From NCBI RefSeq assembly GCF_030247185.1, contig NC_080571.1, positions 15,407,631-15,471,630 of the forward strand: a stretch of DNA of 64,000 nt, given 5' to 3'. This stretch comes from Malaya genurostris. Taxonomy: Eukaryota > Arthropoda > Insecta > Diptera > Culicidae. The position numbers and the translations under genes are program-made. This document shows positions 45,941 to 56,980 of the stretch, in pieces. How positions within the stretch are numbered: the stretch's first letter is position 1; each line of letters begins with the position of its first letter. The notes beneath the pieces were generated by a model, which did no database searches, had not been told where the DNA came from, and worked only from the letters and a program-made list of their open reading frames with translations.

Positions 45941-47335
45941 CCCAAGTAGCAATCCGCAACTAGTTCTGATACGACAAAGTCCAAACTATGTTGCAACAAG
46001 AGCACGAATATGTTTTACTGGTTAAAACATGGTGACAGCAATGTTTCATCATAACATAACTAGTTACGAAATAGTTATTTAGGTTTCCAATAATAACATC
46101 TTTGTGTCATATTGAATTAAATATAATTTATAAGCTATCGTTACTTAATCCAAACATATCTTTAATCACAACAATGCTTCTAGCTACTAGTTGAAAATAA
46201 GTTTATTTGACTTCAATAGTAGCAACCCGAAACTAGTTTTGATATCACTTAACCCAACTGTGTTGCAACAAGAGCACGAACATGTTTTTATGTTATACTG
46301 ATTAAAACAAGGTGACTGCAGTGTTTCTTTATAACGTAAACATTGAACTAACTATCATTTTTAAGTTATCGTTACTTGATTCTAACATATCTTTAATCAC
46401 AGCTATGCTTTTAGGTACTAGTTGAAAAAAGGTTTATTTTCCGTTGCGAAACCATTATAAATACATAAGCGTATATGTAAATCGTTACTGTGAATTGATG
46501 TAGTAATAACTTAGATATTATAAGATTATAACATATAATTTCTTCATTGATTCAGATAGTTATCGGTAGGTTTTCCCAACGTTATGATAACGAAAATGCA
46601 AACAAAACAACCTTTGTTGGCTTGAATATGGTGAACACAATATGGAGTCTCAAGAAGTGTATGAAACATAAATAAAACCAGGATATTACTTGTTTTAAAA
46701 CTACTTTTTGCCGAAAATAGTGAAAGGCAGAATAGTCATTTTTGTTCTATGCACTGTCATAAACACGAAGAAAATAATATAGGGATTGAACATCGATTGT
46801 GATAATATCATAGTTCTCATGATATATGAATTTAAAATGATGAGAAATCACTCTACTTGGAATAATTTTGAGCATTATGAACATAGTGTTAATTTGCTGT
46901 TTATTTTTTATATCTTTATAAACAGATTTTGATTGAAGGCGCATAAAAAACAGTTAAGTAAAATTTAATTCCGCTCGACAGTTTCAAAATCGTTGTGAAA
47001 TTTGTACCTTGTATCAAGTTTGTGATTTAAAGTACTCTTCTGCTTTTTTATTGATGATAGAAAAGTGTTCTGTATTCATTCAATGTTTATAATGTCGATT
47101 GTGACTAAATTTCAACTAGTTTACTTGAAAACAAGTTATTTTCAAGTTATGAAAAGATAAGTTCTTTCAGTATGGCATTACAACGTAACGACAACTTATT
47201 TTTAACCGACATAGAAACTAGTAGAAACTGCGCTTTTTGAGTCATGCAAGTGGTTAGATGTTAGTAACAATCACTCAAATATCTGGTTGCAAACTAGTCA
47301 CAAACAAGCTAGCGTAACAAAAATTGTTACTTGGG
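45941..47335 (+). mobile_element. Element B inside element A
   Basis: It starts CCCAAGTAGCAATCC at 45941 and ends TTGTTACTTGGG at 47335, giving short inverted ends. It splits a GT run of element A: in the copy at 59850-61375 the matching site is an uninterrupted 'gtgtgtttgtttcatcggct' on the reverse strand. It has two internal direct units (45948-46218 and 46219-46440, both opening gtagcaa.ccg.aactagtt.tgata). About 1.4 kb, with no coding frame. Exact target duplication is hidden by the GT run. Confidence 0.82.
45948..46440 (+). repeat. Two ~250-bp subunits of element B
   Basis: Both units share 'tgttgcaacaagagcacgaa', 'aagctatcgttactt' or close variants, 'aacatatctttaatcaca' and 'tactagttgaaaa' in the same order. 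Confidence 0.75.
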
Positions 47336-47948
47336 GTGTGTGTGTGTGTGTGTTTCATCGGCTATGCACAGAGATGCCAGATATTTTCACTAATAAAATG
47401 ATGTTAAAAGATAGTTCTTTAGATCTCCGTAAGCCATTGCCCCATTAATTAGATAATTCAACGAGTAAATTTTTTACCAATAATAATAATGTGGAAAAAT
47501 CCTGGTGGGTACGGTTGTATCGTTTGAGTTTTATATCTGGCAGCGGTGAGGCAGTCGGTCACCAGAATGTCTGCCCAGCCATATTTTTCCAGCTGGCAGC
47601 TTTAGTCAGCCATCTGGCAGCCATGCGAATGCGGGTAAGAGTGTAATAGTGGAATATTTTGTTTTGATTGCTGTCGCCATTGCTAATTTATAGGATGAAT
47701 AAAAGATCAACGATAGGATGGATAAAAATCCATTGAGATGAAATTAGGAGCAGAGTAGTGAAAACATCATTAGTGTTTTTAGCTGTTTTATAAATATTAG
47801 TTGAATTTTCAAGAAATGTGAATCTATTCTCAACGTGGAGCAAGGCGAATGAAGCAGTAATGTGAAATAGTTACAGTGATTTTAGTGGCTAAATCGGGGT
47901 TTGAAGGCGACGTCCTTACAAATGAGATGAAATAGGGAGCCCTTACCC

Positions 47949-49414
47949 TATACGGTAAAAATCATAAGCCACTTGAATCAATATTTCGAAAACCGCTTGA
48001 TCGAGCTCCTCCCCGTCTACGTAGAATTAGATAGGAAGTAGCCCAATATAATCCAAAAGTCGTGTATGTGAAGGGAACAAATATTCCTATTCCTGACATT
48101 TTAAGCCGTGATGTCGATAATACTACAACAAAAAACGAAGATGATCAATTAGAAGTTCATATGGTATTACAGGTAACCAAAGCCGCAAGCGAAGAGCTGA
48201 AGCAGCATACCGAAATGGATTCAGAGATGCAGACGTTGAAATCAGTAATTATGCGAGGTTGGCCAGAAACAAGGATTGAACTACTGCCGGAATTACGAAA
48301 ATATTGGAGTTTTCGAGATGAGTTGGCTGTCTACGATGGATTGATATTCAAATCGAATCAAATACTCGTTCCACAACTGATGCGGAAGAATATGCTTACA
48401 AAGGTGCATAGTGGTCATGCAGAAATACAGAGCTGCATTCGAAGAGCAAGACAGGTTCAATTCTGGATAGGCATGGGTAATGACATTCAGGAAATGGTGG
48501 AGGCATGTTTGATTTGTCAACGTCATCAGCGGAATAATGTAAAAAGTACTATTCTTCTTAAGAATATTCCTGGTCTTCCGTTTGAAAGAGTTGCATCAGA
48601 TCTATTTCATTTTAAAGGCAATGAATATTTATTACTTGTTGATAGTTATTCGGGATTTTTTGACATCAAACAAATGCAAGAAACAACATCTAAAACCATC
48701 ATTAAGCAACTGAAAGAATGGTTCTCGGTACACGGTATTCCTCAAGTATTAGAGACAGACAACGGTCCGCAGTATGTTTCTATGGATTGTCGTGAATTTA
48801 GTCGTAAATGGGGGTTTGATCATCAAACTTCTAGTCCTCATTTTCCGAGAGCTAACGGATTAGCTGAACGATATGTACAGATCGCTAAATCAATGCTTAA
48901 GAAGTGCAATGATGATCAATCGGATATTAGTCTAGCGTTACTCCACAAACGGAATACACCGCGCAGCAACTCGATACCATCACCTAACGAAAGACTTATG
49001 GGTCGTCTGGTACGATCGAATATGCCGATGACATTGGAAGCACTGAGACCCAGGGTTGCGGTAAACGTGCAACAACTCTTAGAGCGCGAACGAGTGATTC
49101 AGAAAGATTTCGCGGACAGAGGAAGCATACAACCACAACAGTTTGCTGAACATGAAAATGTTCTTATACAGGATCAATCGTCGCGAAGATGGACACCTGG
49201 AACTATAGTGAAGCAACTTGATGCAAATCGTTCGTACTTAGTAACTGACGGAGAGAGAACCTTAAGGAGGAATGTTCATCACTTGGATAAGGATCCAGGT
49301 TCATCGCTCCAGTTCAACGGTAGTTCCAGGGAAGATGAAACAGTGACGCCAACAGTAACTCGTTCGGGACGTACAGTGAAACCTTTGAGAGTAAATGAAT
49401 TCGAATATTACTAA
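47949..49414 (+). pseudogene. gypsy pol, second part (RNase H end, integrase)
   Basis: After element A the frame resumes with YGKNHKPLESIFRKPLD; about eight residues usually present between YGK and HKPLE are absent. A stop follows RRIR near 48031-48033. From 48062 an open frame of 450 codons covers the integrase. The zinc-binding residues are H116, H119, C149 and C152 (counting from 48062), and the catalytic triad is D180 (ASDLF), D233 (LETDNGP) and E269 (GLAER), with the normal 35-residue gap. A C-terminal WTPGTIVKQL...RNVHHL resembles the GPY/F module. Integrase itself appears intact. Stop at 49412-49414, just before the 3' LTR. Confidence 0.92.
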
Positions 49415-49424
49415 ACCAGGAAGA
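49414..49424 (+). promoter_or_regulatory. Polypurine tract
   Basis: A short purine-rich run (AACCAGGAAGA) directly before the 3' LTR, in the expected position for plus-strand priming. It contains two C, so it is not ideal. Confidence 0.6.
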
Positions 49425-49543
49425 TGTAACGTATTGTCGTAACTTGTATTGATTGACCTATCTATTACATTGTCTTGTTCTTTACCTTTGTATACAATAC
49501 AACCTACTATAATATACATACCATACAACACACCCAACTTACA
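49425..49543 (+). repeat. 3' LTR, 119 bp
   Basis: Matches the 5' LTR except for one substitution (aataaac/aatatac) and a missing 6 bp (gataca). Confidence 0.95.
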
Positions 49544-49548
49544 GGCAC
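49544..49548. repeat. Target site duplication (GGCAC), right
   Basis: GGCAC directly after the 3' LTR, matching 42571-42575. Confidence 0.92.
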
Positions 49549-51170
49549 TACGCAGTTATTTTCTGACGAAATATTTCGAAGAATAGAGTTGATATGTTAA
49601 AGAACTCAACCAACATATTCGACAATCGACGTTTAGTCCGAATTGCCTCTCATTTTATTCACTTAAATTGGAAATTGGAATAGTGCCAATATCGAATGAA
49701 ATCCTGAACAGAGATAGTTTGCCATTTGAGGTCAACCATCGTCAGCTCGGGGTTCAGCCGGGTTTATGTCTATATTTCATAATCAATCCTTACCGATTAA
49801 CAATCCGAACCAATTGCCTTCGAATCTGAACGAAAGCGTGCCAGAAGTGCAATGATGATTTGATGCAAGCCATAATTTCCCAATTGCCCTCATCGTTGAT
49901 CTCATCGAAGTGTGTGAAGTGCTGTAAAAATCTAGGAACTCGCACGGACACGTTCTACACACTTTTTCCCCATACAAAGAGGTCATTTCAATTGACTCGC
50001 ATCTCGGTACTAAGGCAAAACAAACATTGACCACGGGGCCATTCCGGAGTGACCAGCCACCGGGACCAGGACCAGGGGTCAAATGTGCGTGTGTCGATTG
50101 TTGATTTTTCTACCAATGCGCGCGCGGCGGTGATTCAATCGCTTAACAGATTGTAAATTTATGATTTAAAGAATAAAAAAAACCAGGCTTTCGAGCTTTT
50201 CTCGCCAGGAGAACCGAAGCGTTTGATGGTCCTACGAATGACAGGTGAATTACCGGGCTGATAAATGCGCCCAATCGTGGGAAGCAAGCTGAGTCGGGTC
50301 GCAACCGTGATTGCTTTCATCAACTCTGATTAGAAACGAAGTTTTATAGTTTCTTCATTGCACTTTCACACTGTGCGTCGTATTTTAGTTTTTTTTTTTT
50401 GCAGCTCGGCCTGAGTGTTGTTCTTTAATGCGATAACAATTTTCCGCATTGGTAAAGCTTTCCCATCCTTCAAAGATTGCCGTTTACTGCCATTGAAAGT
50501 TGTGTTACAGCGGTCGATCAATCGAAACAACACACGTGTAAGATCGATCTAGTGGACCCCTGAATGAATACTGCAATGCAGCGATGATTTATGGTGGATA
50601 ATATTTCGCCCTAAGGCCATGTACCGCAGCTCATCCGCCGAAAAAAAAAATAATCCGAACCGGACATCTTCATATGTTTATTGAGCGAAATGAGGACTAA
50701 TTTTAGGCAACCCACGACGATCACGATCACAGCAGGCCACGCTGGTTGCATCCACGAATCCACGAGGTGAGAATATACGAGCTGAGAAGTGTTATCGAGG
50801 ATGCCCTCATAAATCCATATTTTATCGCGGCTTACTTTGCTTATGTCCGTCGGGATGCAGCACGTAGCGTGGAAAAGGTTGGCTTTTTATATTTGGTACT
50901 CCGAGGAGAATATCAACTCAATTTTTACGCGTGGCTTGGATGTTCAATTTGTTGGGATTACAGCAGATTTTTGATAAGGTATAAACCTCGTTTTTACTTA
51001 AGGCAAAACATTCGGGAGGTTGACATGTACCTACTGTGCAATTTTGTAGATGATTTAATGGTTCAGTCGCACACAACTATCCCATGTCAAGCTTTACTTT
51101 AGTGGATACTTACCAAATGTCAAACCTAACTAAACTTTTTAAAGATCTTTACGTTTTAATTTGGCTGTTT
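49549..51170. other. GC-richer unique island (mainly 49690-50720)
   Basis: Balanced, single-copy-looking sequence. Frames of 99-118 codons (49783-50082 minus, 50746-51102 plus) have no family pattern, so no gene is called. Candidate non-coding host sequence. Confidence 0.4.
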
Positions 51171-51430
51171 TATTTTTAGAATTTTTTGTGGTTGTTTCAA
51201 GTCAAAACTGCGAATCTTCCAAACGCAACCAAAACAACAAAAAAAAAGATAAACGTTTGGAATGAGTATTTCGTAAAGAAAAAATATGTGTTTCAAATTT
51301 GAACAGAATTGGTGGAATAGTGGAATGACGATGGGCTCGGATGTTAAAAATGTGTTTAAGATAGAAACGCGTTTTGAGTTTGACTATTAAATAAAAGGAA
51401 TCATTTTTTTCCATCACACGGATTCAACGA
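51171..51430. repeat. Diverged repeat shared with 52150-52400
   Basis: The words 'gaatgacgatgggctcgg' (51323) and 'gaatgacgatggacacgg' (52329), with 'aaacgcgtt' about 45-55 nt later in both, show two old copies of one repeat in the same orientation. Confidence 0.55.
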
Positions 51431-51559
51431 TTCCAGCTCCTTAGATTACATTCCCTGCAGCAACTTCGATGTTCTGGTCTTTCTTTTCTTTTTCAAGTAT
51501 CTGTCTTATTCTCTTTCTTTCTCTGTCCCTCGCTAGCATACTCCAATCTTGCCTCTTCG

Positions 51560-51735
51560 CAGTATAGGATAAGAGGAGATAAAGGCCCATAACTTCCAGA
51601 GTTCCTGTTGATTCGATTGACTTGAAAATTAGACAAAACATTCTTTGAAATGTTTAACTAGAAGAAAATATAAAGAAGAAAAATATGGGTGGGTAATGTC
51701 TGAGACATAACTGAATGACGTGAATACGAATAACA
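51560..51735 (+). repeat. Fold-back family F, single arm, with the 7.7-kb shared piece
   Basis: Shares 'cataacttccagag', 'ttgattcgattgacttgaaa' and 'acaaaacattcttt' with the arms at 5840-5965 and 52500-52680. Its last 50 bp (51687-51735) are the reverse complement of 7698-7756. Confidence 0.55.
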
Positions 51736-52149
51736 CTGGCATGCTTCTGGCACACTTCTGAAAACTTTTTTTTTTGTTTGAGCGAATCCTACATTATAAA
51801 AAAGGTAAACATACATAATAGAAATACATTTATGTCAAATTGGACATAATTGCATTTTTCATGATATTGTAAGTACAATGAGGGGATTTTTTCCAGAATT
51901 ATCGTTCAACAAAATAAATTCAAATGTTTTGCATGTTAAAATGCATCATTCGAACAACATTTTGTAATTTTTTCGTGGAAAAATATTGAGAAATAAGTCG
52001 GTGAAGAAGCATTGTTGAAGACGCTTCTAGAAAATCACGCTTTGCGGTGTCCACTGTATCTCAGCGCAGACTAATCAGAAGTGAACAAATAAATGCAAAA
52101 TGGTTAGAGTAGAAATTTTTCTAGACCCCAACGTTTCTGTTAGGTTTTT

Positions 52150-52400
52150 TTTTCAATTTTTGGTGCTGGTTCAAAGTGAAAAGTACGATTTTTCACGAAA
52201 AAATCCACCATTTTGTAGCTGATACACCTCCCCAAAGTAACAAACAACGAAAAGGAAAACGTTGGTGTCTGGTTTTTTATATGTAGAAAGTGTATGCAAA
52301 ATTAAAAAAAATGGTGCAGTAGCTTTTGAATGACGATGGACACGGACTTTCAAAACCTGCTTTCGAGGAAAACGCGTTGAAAAGTTTTTGTCTATAAATT
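52150..52400. repeat. Diverged repeat shared with 51171-51430
   Basis: Partner of 51171-51430 (see there). It runs directly into fold-back copy 2. Confidence 0.5.
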
Positions 52401-52433
52401 TAATGGCAACAATCAATTACTCCAATGAGCCCA

Positions 52434-52720
52434 AAGGGTCTAAAATTTTCAAAAAATCATATTTTTTCTTTTATAATTTATTATCACGAAACATTTCAAG
52501 AATGTTTTGTCAAGTTTTGAAGTCAATCGAAATAGAAATCTTGGGCCTGTGCGCCGAGCTCTTATTTCTTCGTAGAATGAGATAGCCATAGATAAAGGTC
52601 AATAACTTCCAGAGATTCGTTCCAATAGGCTTGAAAATTCTTCAAATGTTTCACTATAAGAAAATATAAAGAAAATAATAAATGATTTTTCAAAAGTTTT
52701 AGACCCTACCCGCCCCTTAA
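52434..52720. repeat. Fold-back repeat family F, copy 2
   Basis: The left arm 52434-52560 (gggtctaaaattttcaaaaa ... cttgggcc) and the right arm about 52585-52720 (ending ttttagaccctacccgcccc) are inverted copies at about 75-80%. Same family as 5686-5965. Confidence 0.7.
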
Positions 52721-53074
52721 GCGCACTGAAAGATAGTGCAATGACTGTGAAAGTTGAAATGATGGAATCCTCTGAAAGTATGACCTTTAGGTGCGTGTTT
52801 TGTTGTTGGTTCTCTCTCATTGCACTCGCTTTCAGCGCACCTGTGGGATGAAGCGAGATTGTCGAGAACGAATTTCAACGACGGCTAGGTCACGCCGTAC
52901 CAATCCTTACGCGAGCTTGGCGCTACGCCGAAGCCGAAGAAATAAAAATGTTTCATTGGGGACGGGTACAGTGTGATGCCTTTCATGCAGCCCACCTGGA
53001 TTCGATTTCAAACCAGAAAGTTTTTCTGGCTAGAAGAGGTCTCCTTAATTGAAACAAATGACTTCAATCTGTTG
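52721..53074. other. Unclassified spacer
   Basis: Contains a balanced patch at 52830-52930 ('cgccgtaccaatccttacgc') without a recognisable domain. Confidence 0.35.
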
Positions 53075-53205
53075 CGATACTGTAAGTATCAATACCAAAA
53101 GTATCGATACTAACAGTATCGCTCTAATGCGATATCGATACCAAAAATACCCAATTCTTGAAAAAAAAAGTATCGATACCTCAAAGTATCGACTCCGTAT
53201 CAGAC
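53075..53205. repeat. TATCGATA-type palindrome cluster
   Basis: GTATCGATAC or ATATCGATAC occurs three times (about 53112, 53141 and 53170) with further partial copies (gtatcaatac, gtatcgct, gtatcgactcc). TATCGATA is the core bound in Drosophila by DREF and BEAF-32; use here is unknown. Confidence 0.6.
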
Positions 53206-53214
53206 AATCCTACC

Positions 53215-53826
53215 GTGCAGCACCATTTACCCATATCCGATTTAGCTCAAATTTTGCATAAGGACTTTTTCCGAGGTGCTTAAACTTTTGAGCACTAGCA
53301 CTAGCACGCTTTACGAAATTAGAGGTGATCCCAAAATATTGACACCCTTATGTATATTAGAGCGGTGAAAAACAACGTGTTTTGTCGGTTACGACACTTA
53401 TACCATTATATCTCCGGAACCAAAAGTCACAGCCATTTGATATTCGATCTTGATTAATGGAGCAATAGTAGCTTTCAAACGAGCATAGGTTTGTTGAGCC
53501 ATCTCCGAGAATCTTGCGCGGTAAAAAATCAACGCGTTTTGTCGGTTACGTCGCTTATACCATCATATCTCCGAAACTCGAAGTCTCAGTCATTTGATGT
53601 TCGAACTTGATCAATGGCCCATTACTAGATTTCAAACGAACCTAAGCTTGTTGAAATCGGGTAAGCCATCTCTAAGAAAATTGAAAATTACTCACATGTA
53701 TGTAGACATTTTCCGATCTCGTCGGGCTGAGTCGATTGGTATATAACACTATGGGTCACCGAGGCTTCGTCCGATAGTCGGTTTTTTCCAGAAATTCTAA
53801 TACCTTTCTATAGAGAAAGGCAAATA
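53215..53826 (-). repeat. GT-rich repeat family G, copy III
   Basis: Reverse complement of the series at 31960-32430: 'gctttacgaaattagaggtg', 'gtgttttgtcggttacg', 'cttataccatta', 'cattttccgatctcgtcg', 'atataacactatgggtc'. A segment of about 150 bp is present twice in tandem (53365-53515 and 53516-53690). Confidence 0.78.
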
Positions 53827-53999
53827 CGCTTCGGGCGATGATTCGTTCAATTCATGTGTTTGGAATTTCACCCTAATGCTCGTTCATACCAAACATTTTA
53901 GTTAACTTAAACTCTACCCATTCTTGTACAAAATGAATTTAGAAAACGTGCCTCATAGTAAAGTAGATCGTATTCACGACAAAATTGGACTAAGTTTGT
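53827..53999. other. Short spacer between two family G copies
   Basis: Nothing recognised. Confidence 0.3.
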
Positions 54000-54585
54000 G
54001 AAAATAGGTTCAGGCATCTCTGAGCAAAGTGAGTGACATTATTTTCACATTTTTGCTGCATATCATCATGTATTTCCGGAACCGAAAGTCGGATCCAAAT
54101 AATATTCAGGAACTTTGTAAGAGACCGCAAGACCAGGCTTATGCGCAGGGAGGGAGAGGGAGGGATTTCCCCCTTCATGGAAATTTATATAAAAGTATAA
54201 AATTACTTATTATATAAAAGTGCAAATAACCTGACAATTCATACTTCGTTCTCAGAATTTGCTTTACAGTGTCAATATTGGGGATGACGCACTTTTCTTT
54301 CAGATTTTTTGGGCCATCCCAACCTTTTGAAAAACCCCTCAATACCGCCCCACCCCTCTCCCACGGCACACGGGGACTGCGCTATTTTTTCCAGTTTGTC
54401 AAAATCGATTCAGCCATTTTCGATAAAAGTGAATGGCAATGTTTGTTACACACACACACAGACATTTGCTCAGTTCATCGAGCTGAGTCGAATGATGTAT
54501 GACATTCGGAAGGGTCTCGACTCAAAAGTCGGTTTTCACGGTTTTCAGTGATTGTGTAGCCTTTCTATATGAAAAAGGATAAAAT
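54000..54585 (-). repeat. GT-rich repeat family G, diverged copy IV
   Basis: Contains the reversed (GT)n as 'cacacacacacagacatttg', 'cgagctgagtcgaatgatgt', 'aagtcggttttcacgg' and 'gcctttctatatgaaaaagg', as well as 'ccggaaccgaaagtcggatcc' at 54076. More diverged than copies I-III. Confidence 0.6.
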
Positions 54586-54839
54586 GTATGAGTTAATATT
54601 TTATAAATTTCGAAAAGCCGATTTAGACCATCTGAATCAAAACAAAAAATTACAAAATCATTCCTTTTCTAATTAATTAATAATTAAGCAACTGTTCGAT
54701 AGTTGTTTGACGGTTCAACAACATCCATTTTACCGGTCTAGTAAGCTGTAACCTTCCTTTTTCGAAAATAAATGACGCCAGGACTATTGTAGCTGAAGTC
54801 ATTAAAATACTCCATTAAGAAATCAACAAACTAAAAATG

Positions 54840-55701
54840 AAAGAGAGCTAGTTAAACAATTGCGGGAAAAAGCCAGTTTTTTGTGTAAAGACTGACAAGG
54901 CAAACAAAGTCGTTATTATAGAAAAAGACGATTATGACAATCCAATAATCCAAAAAATAATGACGGGCCTTATAGGAAACAAAGATTCTAGATAAAACTC
55001 TCATAGAATGTAACCCTAACTTCGATATCAATCTCAGCCGCCTCAAAGTTCCTAACCCTTCATTACCAAAAATCGAAGGATTACCTAAAGTCCATAAACC
55101 TGGGAATGAAATAAGGGAAATCATTTCTTCAGTAGGAGCCCATACCCAAAAAATCTCCAAATGACTAGTGGAAGATTTAAAAAATATGCCGAAAAAGTTT
55201 CTTAGTAGATCCATTCCCAATACACAAGAGTTCGCTACTCAACTTCTGAACTCAGGTGAAATCGAAGATGACGAAATAATGGTAGCCGCCTTATTCCCAA
55301 GTGTCCCGGTGAAGGACTCAATCAATCTGTTGGAAGATTGGTTAGTTAAACAAAAGAGTAGTAGTTTATGGAAATGCAAAGTAAGGTCTTACCTTACTCT
55401 AACCCGGCTTTGCATGGATGTGAATTATTTCAAATTCAGAGGTGAATTTTATAAACAATTACAAGGGGCCCCAATAGGTAATCCGCTCTCTCCATTTTTA
55501 TGCGAATTATTTATGGCAAGCCTCGAAGAACTTTTAAATAAACAAGGATTACTACCTAATCGCTGGTGGAGATACGTTGATGATATATTTTGCATCATCA
55601 AGCGTAACGATTTGGAAAATTTTTTGGATACAATCAACAATTTACATAGGAACATAAAATTCACCTGCGAGAGGGAGACAAACAACAGTTTACCTTTCTT
55701 A
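54840..55701 (+). pseudogene. Penelope-type reverse transcriptase, N-terminal part
   Basis: Up to 55165 the frame shifts at least twice; readable pieces are QLREKASFLCK, KTDKANKVVIIEKDDYD and GLPKVHKPGNEIREIISS, the conserved N-terminal and finger region. The open part from 55168 has IMVAALFPSVPV (motif A region), FYKQLQGAPIGNPLSPF (residues 95-110) and RWWRYVDDIFC (YVDD 136-139). The usual Asp of motif A (FDV before the LFPSVP block) is missing, as if 9 bp were lost, so the RT would lack a catalytic residue. The frame ends where mariner copy 2 entered, within LPFL. Confidence 0.88.
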
Positions 55702-56980
55702 ACAGTTCGGCTGAAAAGTTCGTATCGTTTAATAGAAACACATATTTTTTTGCCAAAATTCGTTTTTATTATTCAACATAATTGCCATCAGAGGCGATAC
55801 AGCGATTATAGCGATCTTCCAACTTTTCGATACCATTTTTGTAGTACGATTTGTCCTTTGCCTCAAAATAGGCCTCAGTTTCAGCGATTACCTCTTCATT
55901 GCTTCTAAATTTTTCACCAGCGAGCATTCTCTTGAGGTCTGAGAACAGGAAAAAGTCACTGGGGGCCAAATCTGGAGAATACGGTGGATGAGGGAGCAAT
56001 TCGAAGCCCAATTCGTTCAATTTCAGCATGGTTTCCATCGACTTGTGACACGGTGCATTGTCTCGATGAAACAAAACTTTTATCTTCTTCAAATGTGGCC
56101 GTTTTTTTGAAATTTCGTCCTTCAAACGCTCTAATAACGCTATATAATAGTCACTGTTGATGATTTTTCCCTTTTCAAGGTAGTCGATGAAAATTATACC
56201 ATGCGAATCCCAAAATACAGACGCCATAACCTTACCGGCCGATTGTTGAGTCTTTCCACGCTTTGGGTTCGGTTCATCGCGTGCAGTCCTCTCAGCTGAC
56301 TGTCGATTGGACTCCGGAGTGAAGTGATGGAGCCATGTTTCGTCCATTGTTATATATCGACGAAAAAAATCGGTTTTATTTCGATATAACAGCTCCAAAC
56401 ACTGCTCAGAATCTTCAATTCGTTGTTGTTTTTGATCGATTGTGAGCTCACGCGGCAACCATTTTGCACAAAGCTTTCTCATATCAAAATATTCGTGAAT
56501 AATATGTCCAACACGTTCCTTTGATATCTTTAGGGCGTCAGCTATCTCGATCAACTTCACTTTACGGTCATTGAAAATCATTTTGTGGATTTTTTTCACG
56601 TTTTCATCGGTAACAGCCTCTTTTGGACGTCCACTGCGTTCATCGTCTTCGGTGCTCATATGACCAGTACGAAATTTTGCAAACCACTTACGAATTGTTG
56701 CTTCGCCCGGCGCAGAGTCTGGATAACACTATTCAAGCCAGTTTTTGGTATCGGCGGCACTTTTTTTCATCAAAAAGTAGTGTTTCATCACACACGAAAT
56801 TCCTTTTTTCCATTTTTTTCACAATAACAAAAGTAGCTACACGCAAAATGCAATATCTCACAAACAGCTGTCAAATTTATACACGTATCTTTTGAAGGTT
56901 GGTACTAACTGAAAATGGTATGGATTTAATTCTAGTGGCGCCCTCTCCTAGGAACGATACGAACTTTTCAGTCGATCTGT
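55702..56980 (-). mobile_element. Himar1-like mariner, copy 2
   Basis: A 1279-bp element with 28-bp inverted ends (ACAGTTCGGCTGAAAAG... at 55702; its complement ends at 56980) and TA at 55700-55701 and 56981-56982. It interrupts the Penelope-like RT. Very similar to copy 1 at 11375-12666, about 95% by eye. Confidence 0.94.
55769..56813 (-). pseudogene. Mariner transposase (DD34D), N-terminus broken
   Basis: The open stretch at 55769-56659 (296 codons) holds ERSGRPKE, KWLPREL, YITMDETWLHH (first Asp kept), FHRDNAPCH (second) and PYSPDLAPSDFF (third). The native start would be the ATG at 56813, but the first 50 codons have two small indels in A/T runs compared with copy 1 and an in-frame TAG (WLE-stop-CYPD where copy 1 has WLDECYPD). 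The DNA-binding N-terminus is therefore lost while the catalytic triad is intact. This is the reverse of copy 1, which has an intact N-terminus but a mutated first Asp. Confidence 0.92.

Larger units (their letters stand above)
45182..47948 (+). mobile_element. Element A, copy 1 (TIR element inside gypsy)
   Basis: The left end GGGCAACGGCTCCCTATTTCATCT and the right end, read in reverse as GGGTAAGGGCTCCCTATTTCATCT, form inverted repeats of about 25 bp. TATA flanks both ends (45178-45181, 47949-47952), and with one TATA removed the RNase H frame of gypsy joins, so this is the full insertion. No transposase is encoded, so it is non-autonomous. A second copy lies in reverse at about 59850-61375. 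Superfamily is unclear; a 4-bp TATA or a 2-bp TA duplication both fit. It contains element B. Confidence 0.87.
42576..49543 (+). mobile_element. Ty3/gypsy LTR retrotransposon, Mag-like, with nested insertions
   Basis: The element has short LTRs (125 and 119 bp), a 5-bp target duplication, a tRNA primer site, gag with two zinc knuckles, protease, RT, RNase H and integrase in the gypsy order, and no envelope frame. The short LTRs and the gag start point to the Mag clade. It spans 6968 bp, of which about 2.77 kb (45182-47948) is an insertion of element A. The LTRs differ by one substitution and one 6-bp indel, so the insertion is young. It is nonetheless non-functional: RNase H has a frameshift, a deletion and a stop. 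Confidence 0.93.

Noticed and set aside
50746..51102. 118-codon plus-strand frame
   Set aside because: No domain, no promoter context, and similar length to other chance frames in balanced DNA.
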